The position numbers and the translations under genes are program-made. Positions 7,357 through 13,573 of a stretch of 14,686 nucleotides of DNA are shown in pieces. Location: NCBI GenBank assembly GCA_002404115.1, contig DHJB01000079.1, positions 1 to 14,686 on the forward strand, in the 5' to 3' direction. Every line of letters starts with the position of its first letter. Positions within the stretch are counted from its first letter, which is position 1. The notes under the pieces were generated by a model. It was not told where the DNA came from and searched no databases. It saw only the letters and a program-made list of their open reading frames with translations. The DNA is from Microbacteriaceae bacterium UBA4731. GTDB taxonomy: Bacteria > Actinomycetota > Actinomycetes > Actinomycetales > Microbacteriaceae.

Positions 7357-8402
7357 CTGTCGGTGTGCATGGCCGACCCCTGCCCGGGGCCGGGCGTGCC
7401 CCGCGGGGTGCCGGCGAGCATGAACTCGACGGCGGAGACGTCGAGGACCGGCCCGGTCGGGGGCGACAACGGGTGCATGGTCTGGCTGTGCACGTTCTCG
7501 ACGAGGCCGTCCAGCATCGCCACGGCGTCGTCGACGATGCCCTGGTTGCGGCTGTCCGTGCCGTGCAGCAGCCAGCGGGCCAGCTCCATCTCGGCGTACA
7601 GCATGGCTCGCTGGGTGATCCGGGAGTCGCTGCCCTGGCGGGCGGCGGAGTACGCGGTGATGGCGGCTTCGGCGGCCGCGCCGCGGGAGGCGAGCAACCA
7701 GTGCAGGTCCAGGGCAGGGTCGCCGACGCGCAGCGCCGACCAGCCGAGTATCCCGGAGACCGCGTCGTCCGAGATCAGGAACGAGTCGGCCGACAGCGAC
7801 CCGTGGATCACGGTCGGCGGGAACTGCCAGAGGGCGTCGTCGTCCGTGGCCTGCTCCCACCGGCGCAGCAGCGCCGCCGGAAGGTAGCCCGTGTTCGCGG
7901 CACGGTCGATCACGTCGATCGTGGCGGTGCGGCATTGCTGCGCGCTCTGCTGGGGGAGACCCGCGGTGCCGACGAACGCGGTCGGCAGGGCGTGGATCGC
8001 GGCGATCGCACGGCCGATCGACCCTGACACGCCGGCGTGCCCGGTAAGGGCATCCGCGTTGAAGGAATCGCCGGGAAGGAGCTCGTAGACGATGGCGCGT
8101 GTTCCGTCGACCGGGGCCTGACCGACGAACTGCGGCACGTCGAACGGGAGCCGGCTGCGGTTGCCGGTGGTGAGGGCGCGGAGGGCCACCAGGTCGGCGG
8201 ACTGCTCCGTCTCGGCGGACTGGCCGCGCGGCACGCGGATGATGAGCCGGCGACCGTCACGGTCGATCAGCAGGGCGGAGTCGAACCGCCCGTGCGCGCC
8301 GGGGCTGCCGGGCCGGTGACCGTGCCGCTGGGCCTGCGCGACGTCGAGGTCCGCAACAGCAGAGGTGGCCAACGCGGCTAGAGTGAGGTGGGATCTGGCC
8401 AT
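7224..8402 (-). CDS. APH-fold phosphotransferase-like protein, probable pseudokinase
   Basis: This 392-residue protein belongs to the aminoglycoside/macrolide phosphotransferase superfamily. The N-lobe has GRFDSALLIDRDGRRLIIRVPR, and the C-lobe has VIHGSLSADSF (from about 198) and ILGWSALRVGDPALDLHWLL (218-234). The canonical Brenner motif HGDxxxxN reads HGSLSADS (H200, S202, S207), and the IDW metal-binding Asp is Gly (G220). All three catalytic or metal-binding positions are therefore changed, although the fold-marking GDPALDL is kept. The C-terminus after about residue 320 is acidic and probably disordered. The ATG at 8402 has no Shine-Dalgarno but a well-placed -10, suggesting leaderless expression; the frame is open further upstream but runs across nudC. 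The last 43 codons overlap adnB tail to tail. Substrate and role are unknown, and antibiotic resistance should not be inferred. Confidence 0.85.
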   Translation of the reverse strand: MARSHLTLAALATSAVADLDVAQAQRHGHRPGSPGAHGRFDSALLIDRDGRRLIIRVPRGQSAETEQSADLVALRALTTGNRSRLPFDVPQFVGQAPVDGTRAIVYELLPGDSFNADALTGHAGVSGSIGRAIAAIHALPTAFVGTAGLPQQSAQQCRTATIDVIDRAANTGYLPAALLRRWEQATDDDALWQFPPTVIHGSLSADSFLISDDAVSGILGWSALRVGDPALDLHWLLASRGAAAEAAITAYSAARQGSDSRITQRAMLYAEMELARWLLHGTDSRNQGIVDDAVAMLDGLVENVHSQTMHPLSPPTGPVLDVSAVEFMLAGTPRGTPGPGQGSAMHTDSYDLSGLGSGDFDDADAMTGPVHTVSPDSDADTDDQAATRSSSE

Positions 8403-8409
8403 GATTACT

Positions 8410-8415
8410 AGGTTA
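8410..8415 (-). promoter_or_regulatory. Likely -10 element of leaderless APH-like gene
   Basis: On the minus strand, TAACCT (TANNNT) lies exactly 7 nt before the ATG at 8402, which would place the transcription start on the start codon. No ribosome-binding site precedes the ATG, consistent with a leaderless mRNA. No convincing -35 was found. The 93-bp gap 8403-8495 must also hold the divergent nudC promoter, for which I see no strong candidate. Confidence 0.45.
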
Positions 8416-8495
8416 GGTCGACTTCCCTTCGGCGCGGTCGTTCGCCACGCCTCCACACAACTTCGGCGGACCGCCAGAACCCGGAGAGGTCGCCC

Positions 8496-9464
8496 ATGTC
8501 TTTTGCCTTCACTGCGCGTTTGCCGCTGTCCCGCCACGAGGTCGATCGCGACCACGTTCGCCGTTCGGCCCCCGACCTGTTCGACACGCTGTGGGCGGAT
8601 GCCGCCGCGCGCGTTCTCCCGCTCTGGCGCGGCAAGGCGCTCCTCTTCGCCCCCGCCGGCGACGACCCGCAGCTGGCCCTGTTGTCGCCGCACCAGGTGC
8701 CGGAGTCGACCTTGAGGCTGTACCTCGGTCTCTCCCTCGCCGCGGGCTCCGCCGAGCCGGCCGGCACGCCGCTCGTCGCGGCCGTTCTCACGGATGAGGC
8801 CGCCGCCGTCCTCGAACCGGACGAGTCCCGCTGGGTGGGCCTGCGCACGGTCGCCACGACGCTGTCCGACCGGGACGCCGGGGCGTTCGCCGAGTCCGCC
8901 GCCCTGCTCAACTGGCACCAGTCGCACACCCACTGCCCGCGCTGCGGCGCGGCAACCACGGTCGAGGACGGCGGGTGGACCAGGCGCTGCACGAGCTGCA
9001 ACAGCCAGGTCTTCCCGCGCACCGACCCGGCCGTGATCGTGCTCATCACCGACGCAGCCGACCGCATCCTGCTCGGCTCGAACGCCCTCTGGGAGAACAA
9101 CCGGTACTCCCTCCTGGCCGGGTTCGTCGAGCCCGGCGAGTCGCTCGAGGCCGCCGTCATCCGTGAGATGTACGAGGAGTCCGGGCTGCGGGTGAGCGAC
9201 CCGGTCTACCTCGGTTCACAGCCGTGGCCGTTCCCGGCGTCACTGATGTGCGGGTTCACCGCCCGGCTGGCCGACGGCCAGCATTCCAGCGGCGTCGTGC
9301 CGGACGGCGAGGAAATTCTGGACCTGCGCTGGTTCAGCCGCGACGAACTGCGCGCCGACCTCGAGGACATCGTGCTCCCCGGCCCGTCGTCGATCGCCCG
9401 CGCCATGCTCGAACGGTGGCTCGGCGAACCGCTCGCCGAGTCGGCCGAATGGACCCGCGGGTGA
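8496..9464 (+). CDS. nudC: NAD(+) diphosphatase NudC, Nudix hydrolase
   Basis: This 322-residue enzyme hydrolyses the pyrophosphate of NADH/NAD+ and, in characterised bacteria, removes NAD caps from RNA 5' ends. A Cys4 zinc ribbon (C147, C150, C165, C168) precedes the Nudix domain. The Nudix box is complete: G209, E215, R223-E224, E227-E228, G230. The NudC signature SQPWPFPAS is at 241-249 and separates it from other Nudix families. The variable N-terminal domain spans about 1-140. Length is close to mycobacterial NudC and longer than the E. coli enzyme. The ATG at 8496 has a GGAGAGG ribosome-binding site 6 nt upstream. The stop overlaps the uvrD2 GTG start, a pairing of nudC and uvrD2 also known in mycobacteria. 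It is probably cytosolic and active. Confidence 0.96.
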   Translation: MSFAFTARLPLSRHEVDRDHVRRSAPDLFDTLWADAAARVLPLWRGKALLFAPAGDDPQLALLSPHQVPESTLRLYLGLSLAAGSAEPAGTPLVAAVLTDEAAAVLEPDESRWVGLRTVATTLSDRDAGAFAESAALLNWHQSHTHCPRCGAATTVEDGGWTRRCTSCNSQVFPRTDPAVIVLITDAADRILLGSNALWENNRYSLLAGFVEPGESLEAAVIREMYEESGLRVSDPVYLGSQPWPFPASLMCGFTARLADGQHSSGVVPDGEEILDLRWFSRDELRADLEDIVLPGPSSIARAMLERWLGEPLAESAEWTRG

Positions 9465-11176
9465 GCCAGACGTCCGCGTCGCTGCTCGCCGGCCTCGACG
9501 ACCAGCAGCGCGTGGCCGCCGAGGCGCTGATCGGCCCGGTCTGCATGCTCGCGGGCGCCGGAACCGGCAAGACCCGCGCGATCACGCACCGGATCGCCTA
9601 TGGCGTGATGACCGGTGCGTACGCGCCCAACCGGGTGATGGCGCTCACCTTCACCTCACGCGCCGCCGCCGAACTGCGCGGCCGGCTGCGCCAGCTCGGC
9701 GCAGGGGGAGTCGCCGCCCGCACCTTTCACGCGGCCGCCCTGTCCCAGCTCAACTACTTCTGGCCGCACGTCGTCGGCGGCCAGGCGCCGCGCATCCTCG
9801 ACGGCAAGGGCCGCCTCCTCGGCCACGCCGCCGAAAAGCTGAAGCTCCGGCTCGACACGGCCACCCTCCGCGACCTCGCGGCGGAGATCGAATGGCGGAA
9901 GACCTCCGGGCTGTCGATCGAGCAGTACGCCGCCGGCATCGCCACCCGCAGCCTGCCCGGCCGGCTCGACGTCGACCAGGTCGCCGCCATGCAGACCGCC
10001 TACGAGCGGCTGAAGGACGAGCGCAAGCAGATCGACTTCGAGGATGTGCTGCTCGCCATGGCCGGCATGATCGAGGCCGAGCCGTCGGTGGCCCTGCAGG
10101 TGCGGGAGCAGTACCGCTTTTTCGTCGTCGACGAATACCAGGACGTGTCGCCGCTGCAGCACGACCTGCTCGCGCTCTGGCTGGGCAACCGCCGCGACCT
10201 CTGCGTCGTCGGCGACGCGAGCCAGACCATCTACTCCTTCACCGGGGCGCGCAGCGAATACCTGCTCGAGTTCCCCAAGCGCTACGAGGATGCCACCGTC
10301 GTGCGCCTCGAGCAGAACTACCGGTCGACGTCGGCGATCGTCGCCACCGCGAACCAGCTGATGCGCGGCCGGCAGGGTGCCCTGACCCTGCACGCGGCGG
10401 TCAAGGAAACCGGCGCCGAACCGAGTGTGCGCGAGTATGCCAGCGACATGGCTGAGGCCCGCGGCGTCGCCCAGCAGATCATCGAACTGATCGAGTCCGG
10501 CACCCGCCCGGAGCACATCGCCGTGCTGTACCGGGTGAACGTGCAGGCCGCCGCCCTCGAGACGGCGCTCGGCGACGTGGGGGTGAGCTACCAGATCCGC
10601 GGCTCCAAGCGCTTCTTCGACCTGGCCGAGGTCAAGCAGGCGGTGATGCAGCTGCGGGCGGCATCCGTGTCGATCATCGGCGAGCCGCTCTTCAAATCGG
10701 TCAGCGACGTGCTGCGTTCGCTCGGCTGGAGCCAGACCGCCCCCGAGGCGCCGGGCGCGGTGCGTGACCGGTGGGAGTCGCTCAACGCGATCATGGGCCT
10801 GGTCGACCAGGCGCCGGCCGGCACGACCTTCCGCCAGTTCACCGATGAGCTGATGGAGCGGCAGGTCGGCCAGCACGAGCCGACCGTGTCGGCGGTGACG
10901 CTGGCCACCCTGCACTCCGCGAAGGGCCTCGAATGGGACGCGGTCTTCCTGGTCGGGCTCTCAGAGGGGCTCGTGCCGATCAGCTACGCGGGCAGTTTCG
11001 AGCAGGTCGACGAGGAACGCCGGCTGCTCTACGTCGGAATCACGCGGGCACGTCGACATCTGGCGCTGAGCTGGGCCGCAACCGGCCTGCAGCAGCGTTC
11101 CCCGCGGGAACGGTCACGGTTCCTGGCAGAGATCGGCATCCGCACCGCTCGTGCGGCCGGTGCTCGCGGGGCCTGA
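9461..11176 (+). CDS. uvrD2: UvrD2-like SF1 DNA helicase, short C-terminus
   Basis: This 571-residue SF1A helicase has Walker A GAGTGKT (K37), motif Ia LTFTSRAAAELRGRL, Walker B DEYQD (224-228), motif III GDASQTIYSFTGA, motif IV EQNYRST, motif V LHSAKGLEWDAV, and motif VI ERRLLYVGITRAR (R529). It ends about 40 residues later. Mycobacterial UvrD2 is about 700 residues and continues with a tetracysteine module and an HRDC domain; neither is present here or in other frames downstream. The GTG at 9461 forms a GTGA overlap with the nudC stop; an ATG at 9449 (MDPRV...) is an equally poor alternative with no clear ribosome-binding site, so the start is uncertain by four codons. The 3' end overlaps an opposite-strand gene by 137 bp. 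The role is DNA unwinding or translocation in repair, with strength of unwinding uncertain. Confidence 0.9.
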   Translation: MSQTSASLLAGLDDQQRVAAEALIGPVCMLAGAGTGKTRAITHRIAYGVMTGAYAPNRVMALTFTSRAAAELRGRLRQLGAGGVAARTFHAAALSQLNYFWPHVVGGQAPRILDGKGRLLGHAAEKLKLRLDTATLRDLAAEIEWRKTSGLSIEQYAAGIATRSLPGRLDVDQVAAMQTAYERLKDERKQIDFEDVLLAMAGMIEAEPSVALQVREQYRFFVVDEYQDVSPLQHDLLALWLGNRRDLCVVGDASQTIYSFTGARSEYLLEFPKRYEDATVVRLEQNYRSTSAIVATANQLMRGRQGALTLHAAVKETGAEPSVREYASDMAEARGVAQQIIELIESGTRPEHIAVLYRVNVQAAALETALGDVGVSYQIRGSKRFFDLAEVKQAVMQLRAASVSIIGEPLFKSVSDVLRSLGWSQTAPEAPGAVRDRWESLNAIMGLVDQAPAGTTFRQFTDELMERQVGQHEPTVSAVTLATLHSAKGLEWDAVFLVGLSEGLVPISYAGSFEQVDEERRLLYVGITRARRHLALSWAATGLQQRSPRERSRFLAEIGIRTARAAGARGA

Positions 11177-11906
11177 CCTCGCCCGTCGCCGCGTCGATCG
11201 CCAGTGAGGTCGCGGTGAACTCGGAGCGACCCGACCGCAGGCGGTCGTGCACGAGCCCGGCCACGCGGGATGCCACGTCGATGCCGATCCGCACGGTTTC
11301 GGTGGGTGCCTCGCGCAGCAGGAGCTGGGTGGCCATCGCCGGCCAGGCCCGGTCGGAGTCGGCGTGGGCCAGCTCCAGGCAGTACAGGCAGGGGCCGGCG
11401 CCCGGTTCGACCAGCGGGCCGACGTGCACCTCGCGGTCGCTGAACACCACCGGCAGGTGCGGGATGTCGCGGCGCAGCCACCGGCCGTGCCGTTCCGGCT
11501 CCAGCACGAAGTGGCCGACCAGCACGGCCAGGTCAGGGTCGGTGCCCGGCGCCGGCGCGCGGAAGCCAAGGTCGCCGAGTAACGCCCGGATGCGGTCGGC
11601 GGTCGGCCCGATCCCGTCGAGGCACACGGTCGCCGGCGTCGTCTCGGCGGCGGCGGGGACGGAGGTGTCTTCGAGCGCCGGTCGGAGCGCACTGAGCAGT
11701 GCGGCAACATCCGCGTCGGAGGCGCCGCGGCGCCGCCCGAGCATCAGGGCGCCGGCCCAGGGCACGCCGCCGCGGAGCGCGGCCACGACGTTCTCGAGCG
11801 CCGCGGTCACCCCCGCCAGGACGACAACGGGATGGTCGATGCCCACCTGGATGGTGTCGGGGGAGCGCCACACGAGCGGATACCGGGGATCGAGTCGGAG
11901 AACCAT
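11040..11906 (-). CDS. Cyclodehydratase/ThiF-like family protein with Cys4 site
   Basis: This 288-residue protein resembles the actinobacterial family annotated as bacteriocin (TOMM) biosynthesis cyclodehydratase domain, and appears to correspond to mycobacterial Rv3196. Diagnostic parts are VVFSDREVHVGPLVEPGAGP (153-172), CLYCLELAHADSD (C173, C176), DRAWPAMATQLL (185-196), and PHERCGC (C255, C257). The two cysteine pairs probably bind zinc. No glycine-rich nucleotide-binding loop is obvious, so it may be an E1-like fold without adenylation activity. I chose the ATG at 11906 (MVLRLDPRYPLVW) over a GTG at 11921; neither has a good ribosome-binding site. No YcaO partner or precursor peptide is nearby, so a natural-product role is unsupported. 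The C-terminal 45 residues, including C255/C257, are encoded opposite the end of uvrD2. Confidence 0.78.
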   Translation of the reverse strand: MVLRLDPRYPLVWRSPDTIQVGIDHPVVVLAGVTAALENVVAALRGGVPWAGALMLGRRRGASDADVAALLSALRPALEDTSVPAAAETTPATVCLDGIGPTADRIRALLGDLGFRAPAPGTDPDLAVLVGHFVLEPERHGRWLRRDIPHLPVVFSDREVHVGPLVEPGAGPCLYCLELAHADSDRAWPAMATQLLLREAPTETVRIGIDVASRVAGLVHDRLRSGRSEFTATSLAIDAATGEVRPREHRPHERCGCRSLPGTVTVPAGNAAAGRLRPSSAPDVDVPA

Positions 11907-11955
11907 GCGCCGATGATGCACCCGATCGCCCCGCGCCCGCGCAATCCATCCACAG

Positions 11956-12005
11956 CCCCGCGTCCCGCCCCTTCCCGTCCCCGCGTCCTGCCCAATCCCT
12001 TCCCC
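11956..12005 (-). promoter_or_regulatory. Cluster of G-runs with canonical G-quadruplex motif
   Basis: The minus strand carries eight runs of three or four G within 50 bp. Four of them (complement of 11964-11982) are separated by loops of only 2, 2 and 1 nt, meeting the G3+N1-7 definition of a G-quadruplex. The cluster is 50-100 nt upstream of the cyclodehydratase-like gene on its coding strand, so it could fold in the leader RNA or in DNA. A regulatory role is inferred. It may simply reflect strong local strand skew. Confidence 0.5.
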
Positions 12006-12065
12006 GCGAAACTGCAGTTGTGGTCACTAAAACGCCCGAATAACGACCACAAGTGCGTTCTCGCG
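12005..12065. repeat. Inverted repeat with 21-bp arms, intergenic
   Basis: The arms at 12005-12025 and 12045-12065 match at 17 of 21 positions, including a perfect inner 8 bp (TTGTGGTC / GACCACAA) and a perfect outer CGCGA. The 19-nt spacer is A-rich, unusual for this GC-rich window. It lies 16 bp after the DUF2342 stop and before the downstream minus-strand gene. It could be a terminator for DUF2342, a binding site for a dimeric regulator, or a dispersed palindromic element. There is no T-tract. Confidence 0.7.
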
Positions 12066-12080
12066 AGAGAGAAAGAGGGG

Positions 12081-13439
12081 CTACTCCTCGTGCGGGCGCT
12101 CGACGCCGTCGTCGCGGAGCAGGTCTTCCAGCGCCTGGTCCACTTCGTCGAGCACCCGCTCGGCGCCCGGAGCCGCGCTGGTCAGGCGTGCGACCAGGGC
12201 GTGCGGGTCGTCGAGGTCCGCCGACGTGGGCAGGATGTCGGGGTGCGCCCAGAGCGCGTCGCGCGCTTCGTTGCCCACGGCATCCGTCACGGCCTGCCAC
12301 ATGGCGGCCGCCTCGCGCAGGCGGCGCGGCCGCAGCTCCAGTCCGACCAGGGTCGCGAACGCAGATTCCGCCGGGCCGCCGGATGCGCGGCGACGCTTGA
12401 CCATTTCGGCGATGGCGTCGGCCTTCGGCAGCCGAGTGGTGGCCTCCACCGTGACGACGTCGACCCAGCCCTCGACAAGGGCGAGCATGGTTTCGAGGCG
12501 GGCGAGCGCGGCCAGTTGAGATTCGGTCTTCGGCGGGATCAGCGAACCGTTCACCATCGCCTGGCGCAGTTCCTCCGGGTTCGACGGGTCGAAGCCTTCG
12601 GCCAGTTCCTCAAGGCGCTCCGAGTCGATGCGGATGCCGCGGGCGAACTCGGTGATCGACGTGATCAGGTGCAGGCGCAGCCAGCGCGAATGACGGAACA
12701 GGCGGGCGTGGGCGAGCTCGCGCACGGCGAGGTAGATCTGCACCTGGTCGGTGGGCACGTCGAGGCCCTCACCGAATTCGGCGACGTTCTGCGGCAGCAG
12801 CGCGGCCTGCGAATCGCTGAGCAGCGGGATGCCGACGTCGCCGCCGGACACCACTTCGCTGGCGAGCTGGCCGACGACCTGGCCGAGCTGCATGGCGAAC
12901 AGGGTGCCGCCGATGCTGCGCATGACCTGGCTGGCGCTGGCGATCATGCCCTGGAGTTCTTCAGGAGCCTGCTCGGTAAGAACGCGGGTGAGTGATTCGG
13001 AGATACTGGCCGCGACGGGCTCGGCGAGCTGCGTCCAGAGCGGCATGGTCGCGGTGACCCATTCCTTGCGTGTCATCAGGCGTGGTTCGGTCGTGAGTTC
13101 GGCGACCGAGATGACGTCGTCGAGCCAGAGGGCCGCGATATGGAAGGCCTGGTCGAGCTGGGTGCGCTGCTCGGTCGTCGGGGTGAGCTGGCCGGCTGAG
13201 GCGCGTTCCTGGCCCTGCTTGAGCGCGATGTCCCAGTTGATGCCGCCGTTTCCGCCGCGCAGGGCGGCCTGCAGCTGGTTCATCAGCGCGGCGACGCTGG
13301 CCGGGTCGTTCGGCAGTCCGGCGGCCCCGGCGAGCTGGCTCGGGTCAATCGACGACTTCCCGCTCAGGATGTCGCGCAGCATGTCCTTGAATTCGTCTTC
13401 GGGATTTTGACCCTCATCGGGTCGCGAGTCGTCGGCCAC
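12081..13439 (-). CDS. DUF2342 (zincin-like) family protein, degenerate metal site
   Basis: This 452-residue soluble protein belongs to the actinobacterial DUF2342/zinc-dependent metalloprotease family, mycobacterial relative Rv3195. Family hallmarks are the acidic N-terminus (DEFKDMLRDILSG), the VRELAHARLFRHSRWL helix (239-254), FARGIRID (265-272), LVEGWVDVV (321-329), and GLELRPRRLREAAAMW (366-381). The HExxH-like position reads RELAH (R240, H244), and the expected EGH(A) third-ligand segment reads EGWVD (323-327). Two of three zinc ligands of a gluzincin-type site are therefore missing, so protease activity is doubtful. GTG at 13439 is supported by a GAGAGGGG ribosome-binding site 6 nt upstream and by a well-spaced promoter. 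It is divergent from the PDZ protease gene. The C-terminus is acidic (residues 430-452). Confidence 0.88.
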   Translation of the reverse strand: MADDSRPDEGQNPEDEFKDMLRDILSGKSSIDPSQLAGAAGLPNDPASVAALMNQLQAALRGGNGGINWDIALKQGQERASAGQLTPTTEQRTQLDQAFHIAALWLDDVISVAELTTEPRLMTRKEWVTATMPLWTQLAEPVAASISESLTRVLTEQAPEELQGMIASASQVMRSIGGTLFAMQLGQVVGQLASEVVSGGDVGIPLLSDSQAALLPQNVAEFGEGLDVPTDQVQIYLAVRELAHARLFRHSRWLRLHLITSITEFARGIRIDSERLEELAEGFDPSNPEELRQAMVNGSLIPPKTESQLAALARLETMLALVEGWVDVVTVEATTRLPKADAIAEMVKRRRASGGPAESAFATLVGLELRPRRLREAAAMWQAVTDAVGNEARDALWAHPDILPTSADLDDPHALVARLTSAAPGAERVLDEVDQALEDLLRDDGVERPHEE

Positions 13440-13467
13440 TTCAGGCCCCTCTCAGTAGCTTGCCTCT

Positions 13468-13495
13468 ACGCTAGCCCGAGTACCCCCTGCCGCAA
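13468..13495 (-). promoter_or_regulatory. Promoter of the DUF2342 gene
   Basis: The minus strand shows TTGCGG (complement of 13490-13495), a 16-nt spacer and TAGCGT (complement of 13468-13473). The predicted transcription start near 13461 leaves a leader of about 22 nt containing the GAGAGGGG ribosome-binding site. Confidence 0.5.
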
Positions 13496-13514
13496 CTGTG
13501 AAATGTCTTAGGCT
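13487..13514 (+). promoter_or_regulatory. Possible promoter of the PDZ-protease gene
   Basis: TAGGCT at 13509-13514 fits TANNNT. A weak -35-like CTGCCG lies at 13487-13492 with a 16-nt spacer, overlapping the divergent DUF2342 -35. The shared -35 zone suggests that the two divergent genes may compete for polymerase. The leader would be about 50 nt. Confidence 0.3.
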
Positions 13515-13573
13515 GGACGGTCTGGTGTCCGCCTGTCGCGAACACCGCACGCGAAACCTCTGGAAGGACCCCG

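Noticed and set aside
6492..8027. Plus-strand frame across the end of adnB and the APH-like gene
   Set aside because: Overlaps two supported genes; Gly/Arg-rich translation without motifs.
7224..8402. Antibiotic-resistance (macrolide/aminoglycoside) kinase
   Set aside because: Catalytic Asp, Asn and second Asp are absent, so resistance by phosphorylation is not supported.
8403..8933. Upstream extension of the APH-like gene
   Set aside because: Would cross the divergent promoter region and run opposite nudC; family-like start MARSHLTLAALAT is at 8402.
11040..12080. Natural-product (TOMM) gene cluster
   Set aside because: Only one cyclodehydratase-like gene; no YcaO, dehydrogenase, precursor or transporter in the window.
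11832..12995. Plus-strand frame across the intergenic gap and the DUF2342 gene
   Set aside because: Antisense to a conserved family protein; no ribosome-binding site or domain.
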